A stretch of 35,538 bases of DNA. Origin: Priapulus caudatus. Lineage: Eukaryota; Priapulida; Priapulimorpha; Priapulimorphida; Priapulidae. Positions within the stretch are counted from its first letter, which is position 1; each line of letters opens with the position of its first letter. Shown piece after piece: positions 1 to 11,208 of this stretch. The notes under the pieces are model-generated. The model made no database searches. It had not been told where the DNA came from and worked only from the letters and a program-made list of their open reading frames with translations. The stretch covers positions 424,306-459,843 of the forward strand of contig NW_014577124.1 of assembly GCF_000485595.1 (NCBI RefSeq), read 5' to 3'. Both the position numbers and the translations under genes were made by a program.

Positions 1-477
1 TCATCCAACTCTGCCTCCGCTACTGTGCTGCAAGTTAATGCTCGTGCATCCTGGTTATCTTTCAGTCCCCCCCCCCGCCTATTATAGTTTTTAGCTGACA
101 CTGGTACTTAGTTGTTAGCTCACACCGATTCCTCTAACGAACACTTTACGAGCACATGTGCCAGCCCGTCACTGTGTGACCGCGCATTGAGACAATAAGC
201 TTTCAAACTAACTGGCTTTTAAGATTCACGACAGCCTGGCTGATTAAATAAAACACCGTGCGTGAGTGCCAACGAATACATGAATCACCGCCCTACGCTA
301 CTAGAGGAAGCCTGAGCTTCCCTCTCCGTTCCTCCCGCTCCCCTCCCCTGCTCTCTAACATTCGCTCCCCGTATATAACAACGTTACAATCATTGGCACG
401 ATGCCGCTCCTGAATATTGATGATGTTTTCGTTGCTTATGATGATCTGTGTTGGCGGTTGTACGTGCCCGGGGTCCG
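1..477. other. Non-coding (PPP4R4 intron or upstream), nothing recognised
   Basis: There is a C homopolymer of 10-11 bases near 67-77 but no gene, RNA or repeat I can name. Confidence 0.4.
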
Positions 478-836
478 TGAATCTGCCCCGTTGTATTAGG
501 ATGTGCTGTTCCTGTGTGTCTGGTGGTATTAGGGTGTGCTACTCCTGTGTGCCTGGTGTTATTAGGGTGTGCTGTTCCTGTGTGTTTGGTGTTATTAGGG
601 CGTGCTGTTCCTGCCTCCCTGAGGCTAATAGGGCGTGCTGCTACCACGTGTCTCGCGGTATTCGGGTGTTTGGGTCTTGCTTCACTAATGGCATTAGGGT
701 GTGCTGTTCCTGTGTGCCTGACGGAATTTGGGTGTGCTACTCCTTTGTATCTGGCGGTATTATTAGGTTGTGCTGTTTCTATGTGTCTGGTAGTATTAGG
801 GTGTGATACTCCTATGTGTGTGGCGGTATTAGGGTG
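478..836. repeat. 33-bp minisatellite, about 10-11 copies
   Basis: Units share the core attagggtgtgctgttcctg and diverge by a few bases each. Because 33 is a multiple of three, long open frames appear on both strands, including an 11-residue repeat on the minus strand (HPNTTRHTGTA type). These are treated as by-products of the period. Confidence 0.85.
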
Positions 837-1665
837 CACGGCCGTCTAACGCGCGAGTCATCGTGCTGCGAGGTCCCTCGCCGCGACGCGCTCTCTAGAG
901 TCTTGTCGGACGTGCGGGGGTCATCACGGAATTAATGCATGATTGCTGGGTAATGTGCGGCGGCGGTCGCGTAAAGCTTGCGTCATGTGTGACAGTGTCG
1001 CTAATGAACGAATAACGGGCGCGTTTCGTCGCGTTACGATGTCGTAATCTTAGTAATGCGCCGTGAAGCGATGTTGTTGTTGTTGTTATTTGTTGTTGTT
1101 GTTATTTGTGTTGTTGTTATTTGTTGTTGTTGTTGTTGTTATTTGTTGTTGTTGTTGTACGCGCCCTCAGGACGTTGTCGGATTGTGACGGTGCGTATCT
1201 GGTTCGGTGTACTGGGATCCGTTGCCGTTAGATGGTGCTTTGTTGGGACGTTTTGCCGTTAGATGGTACTTTGTTGGGATATTTTGCCTTCAGGTGGTGC
1301 TTTGTTGGGACGTGTTGCGGCTACCATCTACGTCGCTATGTGTCGTTGCTCACTCTTCCTTCTGATGCACGAGTTCTTCGTCTGCTAGTCCCGCCATAAA
1401 CAGCACGCGCGTGCGAATTCCATTCTCGCAATGTTGGTGACGTCACGCTTAATGCGCACGAACCGAGTACGTCACTCGAGACGGGGTTTTTCTGAGAGGG
1501 GGGAGTGGCGAAATCTTCGCACGTTCCCGTTCGTGTTGTACCTTGAGTGGAAGCCGCGCGTGCCTGCCGTGTCTAAGCTATCCTCTCCATGTCTGTCTTA
1601 ATAACGTGATCGAGTGTCGTGTGCATGGGATGGGGGGGGGGGTGATCGAGCGATCGTCCGCCCAC
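837..1665. repeat. Non-coding stretch with TTG repeat and a 31-bp triplet repeat
   Basis: 1073-1158 is a (TTG)n-rich tract. Three 31-bp copies (core ttagatggtgctttgttggg) run from about 1224 to 1312. A perfect CRE-type TGACGTCA lies at 1438-1445. No coding exon was seen. Confidence 0.6.
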
Positions 1666-2063
1666 ACTCGCGATAACCAGGGTAGTTACACATAGAGCTA
1701 TTCTGATTATACGGTGGGAGAAAACGCGCGATAGCCGCATGTGGGAGAACAAGGAATGACGCGCGATGGCTAGGGTAGTTACTAGAAGAGCGCGGATGAG
1801 TACGGTATTATGACAAGAAATGACGCGCAATAGCTAGGGTAGTTGCTAGAAGAGCGCGGATGAACAGGGTGGGAGAACAAGGAATAACGCGCGATAGCTA
1901 GGGTAGTTACGAGTAGAGCGCGGATGAACAGGGTGGGAGAACAAGGAATAACGGGCGATAGCTAGGGTAGTTACTAGTAGAGCGCGGATGAACAGGGTGG
2001 GAGAACAAGGAATAACGCGCGATAGCTAGGGTAGTTAATAGAAGAGCGCGGATGAACAGGGTA
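1666..2063. repeat. 64-bp minisatellite
   Basis: About six copies carry the core gcgatagctagggtagttac and agagcgcggatgaacagg. The later copies (about 1825, 1889, 1953, 2017) are spaced exactly 64 bp; the first ones are diverged. The array ends 85 bp before PPP4R4 exon A. Confidence 0.8.
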
Positions 2064-2147
2064 AGATGTAAGCACGTGATTGTAGCAGACGCGCGAGTGT
2101 GCGGACGTCATAACGATAACGTGACTTTGCGCGATTTCTCTCTCTAG

Positions 2148-2254
2148 ATTTTAAACTTGGCGATATCGAAGGGGCAGCTCTCCCAGCCAGTGCAGTCGCG
2201 GCTATCGTGCTGTAAGATTCTGGGCAAGATTGCGACGAAATTCGAACCGTATTT
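2148..2254 (+). CDS. PPP4R4: PPP4R4 exon A (first exon in window)
   Basis: The exon lies between a pyrimidine-rich acceptor ending at 2147 and the donor gtaagt at 2255. It starts in phase 0 and ends with two bases of a Leu codon. It reads LSQPVQSRL then SCKILGKIATKFEPY, a HEAT helix pair that aligns with the human segment around ILNPLVSK. The preceding exon was not found in 1-2147 and must lie outside the window. Confidence 0.88.
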
Positions 2255-3558
2255 GTAAGTATACCTCTCCGATCGTTCACTCGTTATTGGTGTGATTGTT
2301 TTTTGTTCTTAAACGTTTGTTACTTTTAATTATTCACTATTAATTATTAAGTTTGTGCCATGGATGTTATAATAATATTATATAATTCATTATGTAATTC
2401 AGTTAGTTGTGTTATTTTTTAGTTATTTGTATTTGTATTCAGTCGTTTGAACATGGATCTATACGGTATAAACAGATGTTTTAATTGTATTTCTCATACT
2501 TAATTGCGTACGTAATTGTGATTTTTCTGTCAAATTAAATACTTGATTTCTACTAAAAAAATTTAATAGATGTGTAAATGTCAACGCTTAGGTAAACTTA
2601 AGTGTCACTACCTCCCCTGCGTGACCAGCTGTTTTTCCTGTTACCTATTGCGCCTGAATTACAACAAAAAATATTGCGGGTGCAAGTCTTTCATGGTTTT
2701 CAAGTTGAGGATGAGATATTAATATATGCGGTAGAGCATACGCGGAAATCCCGTGTTAAAATTGTGAGTCATACGCGAATATCAAACAGATGCCGAACAA
2801 ATATTTAAGTGTCAATATACGGAGTTCACCGTATTCGTGCAAACAAGCTCAATGTGTCATCGTGCTACGATAAAATCTGAATAACTGTCAATATCGGGAA
2901 GAGCTTTCTTTAATAACGCGAACACGTGCCTATTAAATCTTTTGTCTTTATTTTCCACTCGGTGATCTGCCAAGAAACGCCGCTTTTATTTGAGTGACAG
3001 ATTTGAAGGTGACTTGTCTGTGTCAATAGCTTCACGCTACACTGCAATCTTATCCTTGTCTTTATACCTTCATATACTTATTTCTATACTCTATAGAATA
3101 TTCTTCCTATTTCTCACCATTATTCATCTGTCTGTTGTGACATACATCTGTCCCTATCTCCTCATCTCCCTCCCTTACTTACTTCCCTTTCTCTCCCTCC
3201 TCCCTCTCTCCCACCCCCATTCTCCCCTTCCCCTCTGTCTTTGTCTCCCCATCTTTACCCATCTCTCACTTTCCTCTCTCTCCCTTCTCCCGCTCCCCCT
3301 ACTCATCTTCCCATCTGTCTTTCTCTCCCCATCTCTTTTCGCTACCTCTCTTTCTTTCCCCCTCTCTCGCTCTCTCATTCTATCACATCTTTCTCATCCC
3401 CGTGTTTTCGTTTGCTGTCAGCATCATCATCGCATCGCATTCCCTCTTCGTCGGTTGTCGTCAACTTTTTTTCCTCACGTCGCGAACCTCTTCTCTCCGT
3501 TTCTGTCTCCGTCGCTAACAGACTTCTTCTTCTCGCGAATCGATACTAAGCTCGGCAT

Positions 3559-3596
<38 letters not shown>

Positions 3597-5254
3597 TCTC
3601 CGTCATCTCCGTCATCGCTGCGGCGTCGTCATTGTAAACCGCGCCGAAGCTAAGCGAGGTTCGGCTGTCGTCGTGACGTCACGTGCTCGCAGTAAAACCC
3701 TCGGAGTTATGTGCAGTAGCGGGGAGCGCGCTAATGCACGCCCCGAGGTTGCGGGCGACTTTCGCGCGCGCGTGACGTAGGTGGCAGACGTTTCTCACGC
3801 ACGCGCACGAGCACCCACGAACGCACGCTTAACAAAGGCCTGCAAGCTTTGCCATTGTACTATAGCACTCACGTCGGTTTCTTCTCCCGCGACGCTTGAC
3901 GGACTCGGAGTCGAGCGCGGGGACTCGGCGTGACAGCTCTAATCGATAAATTCCCGCGTCTGTGCTAATTCGGCGACAATAATTAAAGCGAGCGCGAGAG
4001 TGCTACGGCGCATGCGCAGTCCCCCCTCGCGCGAATCCGGAGCAATTACGACCGACGCGCCTCCCGTGGGGATCGCTCCCGCACTCAAGGCGATACCTGA
4101 CCGCTAAACATTTCCGGCTCGAAATAGCTCGGGGTGTCACGGGAAATGGGTGGCGGGTGGTTGGGGTAAGTTAAAATAGAGTAGGGGGAGGGGAGGGAGG
4201 AGGAAGCCTCGGGGGAGAGACTCGCTTCGACGCGTCGTCGTCGAAATTAAAAACGCGTTGCGTGATTGGGACGGATTCTCCCGCGGCGCGTGCGTCGTGA
4301 CGGATGTGTCATGGCGGAACCGCATCGCGCATGCGTCGTAGCGCAGCCAGTAACGACGCGATACGTTCCTCGTTAAGCGGGGTTTCCTTTTGCGTCACCG
4401 CGCGTATATTTGCGGGGACAGATGGCAGTATAGGATCGTCTGTGATGCGAGCCAGCGAGAAGCCATTGTGTGTGCACGCATGAATGCTGGCTGGCAGGCG
4501 ATACCTGCATTCGCAATTATTACGCAAAACGGAACTCAGCTGGGAATCAAGCGCGCGAACAAAGGCACACTGGGGCGAAAAAACCGCGTGTGTTTATTAA
4601 TAAAATTCGTTCGTCACCGCAATTTCTTTCTCATGATTTATTCAATTCATAATAGAAAAGCACGCGCCCGCGAGAGAGAGAGAGTGTTGTCTGCTTATTT
4701 CATCGCTTATTAATCACGACAGTCGGATAAAGGGACCTATCTTTTTGTTCTCATCCTGCAATTAAATCTCGTACATAATAGCGATCACGAGGTCATTGTT
4801 ATGGGGATAAATCAACGCTGTCGGCACTAAACGAAACACTGCTAACACTGTGTCGTTAGTCGCCCGTAATTTGACGCGACTGCTGCGTAGAATGAGGTAC
4901 GAATCATAGCTGCGTAATTACTAAACGCAATTATATGTATTTCGTAAATGTATGTATTTCATTGTATGTGTTATTTTATGTATTTCGTAAATGTATGTAT
5001 ATTTCGTTCTATGTATATCATTGTATGTATATTTCGTTGTATGTGTTATTTTATGTATATCTTTCTGTATGTGTTTAAATGTATTTCCCTTGCAATTGTA
5101 ATTAAACAGAATTAAGAAGGAGATTCTGCCCGTCGTGCAGTCGCTATGCCAGGACGTCGACTACGAGGTGAGAGGCTGCATGTGTCGGCAGCTGGACTCC
5201 GTCGCCAGAGGCATTGGGTATGTTAGAGCTTCTCTCTCTCGTTTTCTCCTTCTT

Positions 5255-5295
<41 letters not shown>

Positions 5296-8115
5296 CTCTC
5301 TCCTTCTCAATGCTCTCTCTCTATCTTTATATCCACTGTCTATTTCTTTCTCTCTCTATATGCGTGTGTGCGTGTGTGCGTGTGCATGTGCGCGTGCGTG
5401 TGCGTGTGCGCGTGCGTGTGTGTGTGGTTGTGCGTGCGCATGTACGTGTGCGTGTGCGCGTGTGTGCGTGTCCACGTTGTCACCACGTGTGTCCAATATA
5501 TATAGTCTCCACGTTGACACTGACGCTGTCGTTGCTGTTCGCGCGCCCAGGCTGGAGGCGACCAAGATCTCGATCCTGCCCGAACTCGTGGAGCTGGCCA
5601 ACGACGAGGAGAGCTTCGTGCGGCTGGCCGGCCTCGAGGCGGTGGTCAGCCTGCTCAGTCTGCTGGACGATGGTGAGTGAGTGACCACTAACTTTCCTCC
5701 GGTCAGTGACTGTGACTGAGTGACCGCTAGCTCCCGCCGGTCAGTGCTGGTAATGCTGAGTTAATGTGAGGGGACTCTCACAGAGGGCGCTCTACTGAGA
5801 AAAGAGCCAGTGATGGGCTGCTTTGTCAAGATGAGGAGTCAACTATATTTAACTCTATTTTTCACGCCCCCTATTTTATTAACATTTCATGTTGCATCAT
5901 TTTATATTTCATTATTAAATTTCTATTGGACCACCGGTTTCGCTACCCGCCACCATCAGTGTGTTCACTGTGTTGGGAGGAGCGCGGCGCGTGAACGCGC
6001 TACACCGATTGACAATCATGGAGATGGGTTTCAACGAGCAGTTTTAATCTGTTTCGTCGCGCAGAGAGCGTGGTGGTGGATAAGCGTGGCTGCGTCGACG
6101 TGTGAGAGATAGCATTACTGTGACGACGGCGCTTGAGTAAAGCGGGAGGGTGTTCTGTCGGCTGGGTGGTGCCAGTATAGTGTGTTATAGTGCGCCCCCT
6201 GCGTGGTGAAGGATCCCTAGGCGTGAGCGCAGTAACAGCACGTCTACCTGCGCACACGTATTGCCGAGATTCACCGGTTCTTCTCGTTTCGTGTACTGCA
6301 CAATTAACAAAAGACGGATATAGCTTGTTTATTGTGTGAAGAGGTTGCTCCCTCCTCTCATATCATTGCCACTTTTTTCTTCTCTTATCTCGTCTCCTCT
6401 CCTTTCCTCTCCTCTCCTCTCCTCTCCTCTCCTCTCCTCTCCTCTCCTCTCATCTCCTCGCCTCTCCTCTCCTCTCCTCCCCTCTCCTCTCCTCTCCTCT
6501 CCTCTTCTCTCCTCTCCTCTCCTCTCCTCTCCTCTCCTCTCCTCTCCTCCCCGCTCCGCTCCTTCCCTCTCATCTCCTCCCCTCTCCGCTCCTCTCCGCT
6601 CCGCTCCTCTCCTCTCCTCCCCGCTCTGCTCCTCCCCTCTCATCTCCTCCCCTCTCCTCTCCTTTCCTCTCCTCTCATCTCCTTTCCTCTCCTCTCCTCT
6701 CCCTTCCTCTCCTTTCCTCTCTTCTCTTCTCCTCTCCTCTCTTCTCTCTTCTCCTCTGAGATCGTTAGTGACAACCATGTGTGTGTGTGGTGATGTTGCA
6801 GATACCTGTGTGCACATCATTATCCCGCTCGTGAGAAAGTTCTGTGAGATGGCGATGAAGGCGGAGGACCCGACGCTAGCTGTGGTTGCCAAGCAGCTAG
6901 GAAAGCTCTGTCACGGCCTGTCAGGTAAGGCAGCCACACCTGCGAGAGACACCCTTTGATATACGTGTATTGTAATATATATATTGCCGTGTGTGTGCTA
7001 CACGTATACGGGCATATTGTATGGTAGAGAACTGCACCTGTGATGCATACCTGTCATACACGTGTATTGTATTATATATTGCCGTGTGTGCTACATATGT
7101 ATAGGAATGATATAGAGCCACAGCTGTGATACACCTGTGATACACCTGTGATACACCTGTGATACACCTGTGATACACCTGTGATACACCTATGATACAT
7201 ATGTGCAGATTTTGTTTGATTTACATGGGCACATTCATGTCATACTGGTAAAGCTGCTGTAACATATAGAGTCGTATCTCTGGTACACAGGGTGCTACAT
7301 AGTGCCTCTTAGGTAATCCCAAAGCCCCGCATAGGGGGCAGTACTGCCCATCTTAGGAACCGCTATTATTTTAGTTATATTATATAGTTTATATATAATT
7401 TATATTAGATATTAGATATATTATTTAGTTTATAGAACCATACGTGTGACGCATCAGTGCTATGCCCGGCAAACATATTCTCAGGTGCTCGTATTAAGAT
7501 TCTATTAGCAGCTAGTATTTTAGTTTTAAGTTTAGTTTAAAGTTTAATTTATTAGTTAAGTTTATAGATTAAGTTTAGTTATTAGGGTTTAAGCTCGTAT
7601 TAACAGTGACACTTGACTTCTTGCAGTGAACCTGAGTGCGGAGCAGCGGCAGTGGTTCCTCAACTACTACAGGCAGCTGTGCCAGCTCGGCCTGACATGC
7701 ACAGACTCAGGCATTCAGGTGAAGCAGAGCCCAGACAAAGATCACAAGACGCAGGTATGCATGCATCCGCCCCGTCCCTCAGTGTGCGTGTGATTTACCG
7801 GTGTCGTAGACGAGATAAAATTCACATCACAAAGTTTAGGTAATATAGTTGGTTATGTAGTACAATGGGAGATGTGATATATTATATACGTGGTTGCAAT
7901 GTTCGTGATGCGATGAGGAGCAGCTCTTGAGTTGTGTTGTTTTATGTCGCAGACTCCAGACTTGTCGCAGCTGTTTGAAGAGGCTGATATATATGCAGAG
8001 TGCAGGCTGTGTGCTGCATTCAACTTCCCCGTAAGTACTGCTCGTTAATATTATATGAGTTATTCTAGCTCTCTCACTCACTCTCTCTCGCTTTGTCTCT
8101 CCCCCTCGTTTATTC

Positions 8116-8174
<59 letters not shown>

Positions 8175-8564
8175 NNNNNNNNNNNNNNNNNNNNNNNNNN
8201 NNNNNNNNNNNNNNNNNNNNNNNNNNNNNNNNNNNNNNNNNNNNNNNNNNNNNNNNNNNNNNNNNNNNNNNNNNNNNNNNNNNNNNNNNNNNNNNNNNNN
8301 NNNNNNNNNNNNNNNNNNNNNNNNNNNNNNNNNNNNNNNNNNNNNNNNNNNNNNNNNNNNNNNNNNNNNNNNNNNNNNNNNNNNNNNNNNNNNNNNNNNN
8401 NNNNNNNNNNNNNNNNNNNNNNNNNNNNNCTCTCTTTCGCTTCTCTCGTGCTCTCTCTCTCTCTCTTTCTTTCTCTCTCTCTCTCTCTCTCTTTCGCTTC
8501 TCTCGTGCTCTCTCTCTCTCTCTTTCTTTCTCTCTCTCTCTCTCTCTCTTTCGCTTCTCTCGTG

Positions 8565-8647
<83 letters not shown>

Positions 8648-11174
8648 GCTAATGCCGGGCAAGTATTTTGATGACAATGTGTTCCTGCCAATCTAAAATT
8701 GTTTCAATGTTAAATTTTATGCGAAGTAATTTTCCCAGCAAGAAACCTTCGGCGTGCTCAATGCAGCATCATTGTTTGGCAGAAAGCGCATTGCCGTTTT
8801 TGCCAAAGAGAAGTACAGTTCAGTCCTAGTTCGTTCAAAGCCGAACTCGCTTTGATAAATTTCACGTGCGCAAATTGCGTTAGTCATATACTGATGATGC
8901 GTGTCTAGGCAACGGCAGAATGAATGCAATAAATCCGTTGCTAAGGTGTAACGTCCTAGAAAACACTCTAGGTGAGAATATTAATATATAGTGAGAGGTT
9001 TCACGCCTGCTTGCATCGTGCCTGCATCACGAAGATGATGATAGCTCTTGTTCTGCGTGTATGTCAGTATTTGTCATTTGTGTAATCTCGGCATCCCTGA
9101 GGGATTTTATTACATGCAACAGCAATGTTGATCATATGACAATCGTTGACAAATGTTTGCATAAAATTGTGTGCTACGCCGTTTCTACCCAACCAAATGA
9201 TCTTAATCTTTAATTAGAAATCCCAGGATCGATCCCCCAGGAGACGTTTTCCCTATTTGCCCTAACGGTTGGCACACTTTGGTCTCCTGGTTACCTTATA
9301 CTACCTGTGTGCCAATTTTTCATGCTTTTTCTAAAAAAAAACTGCACAATTCATCCGATTTATGGCTCTTAGCTCCTGTACTATGGCGGGTTCGGAGGTA
9401 GGCAGGTTTCCCTGCTGGTCCATGTAAGGGTGAGCGTGACGGCATTGCGCGTGTTTGCCCTAACGGTCGGCACACTTGGGTCCGCTGGCGGGTTCGGTGT
9501 TAGGCAGATTTTCCGGTGTGACGGCGTCGCGTGTGTGTTCTTTCAGGCTATGGTGCTGTTCGCCGGTGCGCTCGACTTCAAGTGCAGTCTGTACGCGACG
9601 TTTGCTGCGCTCTGCGAGGACCCTTACCCCGTGGTGAGGAGGACCGTCGCGTCGGGCTTTCACGAGGTAGGTGGCGCTACGCGGACGCCCTGCGTCCTTC
9701 GCGTCGGTCGTTGTCGCGTCGTCTGCGTGTAGGGAAACGCGCGCGCGCAAAATGCGAGTGGTTATCGAAGGTATGGTGGCATCGTGTAAAATCGTTGTGG
9801 AACGGTTTTTTCTGCCTACAAAAATGTATTATTACAGACAATATTATACATTATTTATTAATATACATTACAAAATTATGAATGTTTTGAAGGCGGTTGA
9901 CCTACCTCGAAGTTTTGAACATTTTTGCAAAGGTTTGATGTGTAGTTTATGAACGGTTGCGTTGTGTGAGAAATTAATTTGTTAATTTGTATGAAAGTGT
10001 TGGTAAACAAACAGTTATTGTAATTTAGGTTCTGACAGGAATGTGTACTATAAAATGTATTATCCTAATTCTAATCTCATAGATATGATTTGGCAATGAT
10101 TCACAAGTGATTCAATGAGTTTTATAATGGCATTTCCTATAGTTGCTATAATTCTTGTCCTGTTTTTTCAGGTTGCCAAACTGTTAGGTTCAAACGTGTA
10201 TTTAATTCAGGGAGAACTGGTGATACTACTAAAGGATGAATCCATAGAGGTAAGAACATGGCTCCCCTTCCTACCATCCTTCCTCTCACCCACTCATTTC
10301 CCCATCTACCACCGTGGGCTGTTACCACATAGGGAACCCATCTGCCATGCACTGCACTGCACTGGGAGGCCCCACCATGTAGGTCCTACAGTCTTTATCC
10401 CCACCTCTATCTTTCTCCTACACACTGCAATTGGAATACCCCTACAGTGTTTTCTCCGACCGTTCGGTCCTACCCTCCCACTGTTCTCTTTCATACCCTT
10501 CCCTCCACCCTCCTCCGTCATCTCTTCCTTCCCACTCTACTTTTTTATTCCTTCCCTCTCACGCTGCAGTGAGGAGAGCTGTCTCTTAGAATACCTCTCG
10601 CGGATGAGATGGTTTGTTTCAGTAAACACACGTATGGTAAGTGCCGGCCACTTTCTGTCATATTCTGAGCTAGACTGATGCTGGTGCCTACTTACTATAC
10701 ATGGAAAACTTAGTGCGATTTCTGTTATCCACAATTCGATCGGATTGAAATAAAAACGAAGCGATCAATTTCCCACCCCTCGCCAAGCACCGCCCGCCCA
10801 CAGCGCCCTACCCCCCCCAGCTAACATCAACACAGCCCCTCCCCCCTCCCCAAGCCACCCTGCCCGCAGCCCTTTCCTCCCACCCACTGCGTCGCCTCGC
10901 AGCTGGATGTGTTGGCGGGCTAGTAACTGATTGGGTGTGCATTAGCATCCGGTGGTCGGTGAGTGATGCTCCTCGCATTGCTTCACGCAGGTTCTAGAGG
11001 GCATCATTCCCCATCTGCCGGAGATGCTGGAATGTATGGTCAACAGAGGAAGGCATTCCATGTCAGACACACGGTTTTCACCGGATCTACAGGTGAGGCA
11101 CATAGATGGAGCCACTGTCCTCCTTCATGCCTAGTGGATTTTTCATATATCTATATCTTATATATATATATATA

Positions 11175-11208
<34 letters not shown>

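Noticed and set aside
390-839. 149-codon ORF with 11-residue repeats (minus) and overlapping plus ORFs
   Set aside because: It coincides with a 33-bp minisatellite whose period keeps all frames open; no domain, splice support or codon bias visible.
6329-6959. Long Ser/Pro/Leu and Glu/Arg ORFs on both strands
   Set aside because: They are translations of the TCCTC array; only the last part overlaps genuine PPP4R4 exon D.
8055-8696. Leu-Ser and Arg-Glu repeat ORFs
   Set aside because: They run through a CT microsatellite and a run of Ns.
9226-9240. tRNA box-B-like ggatcgatccc
   Set aside because: No box A at the right distance and no cloverleaf could be drawn.
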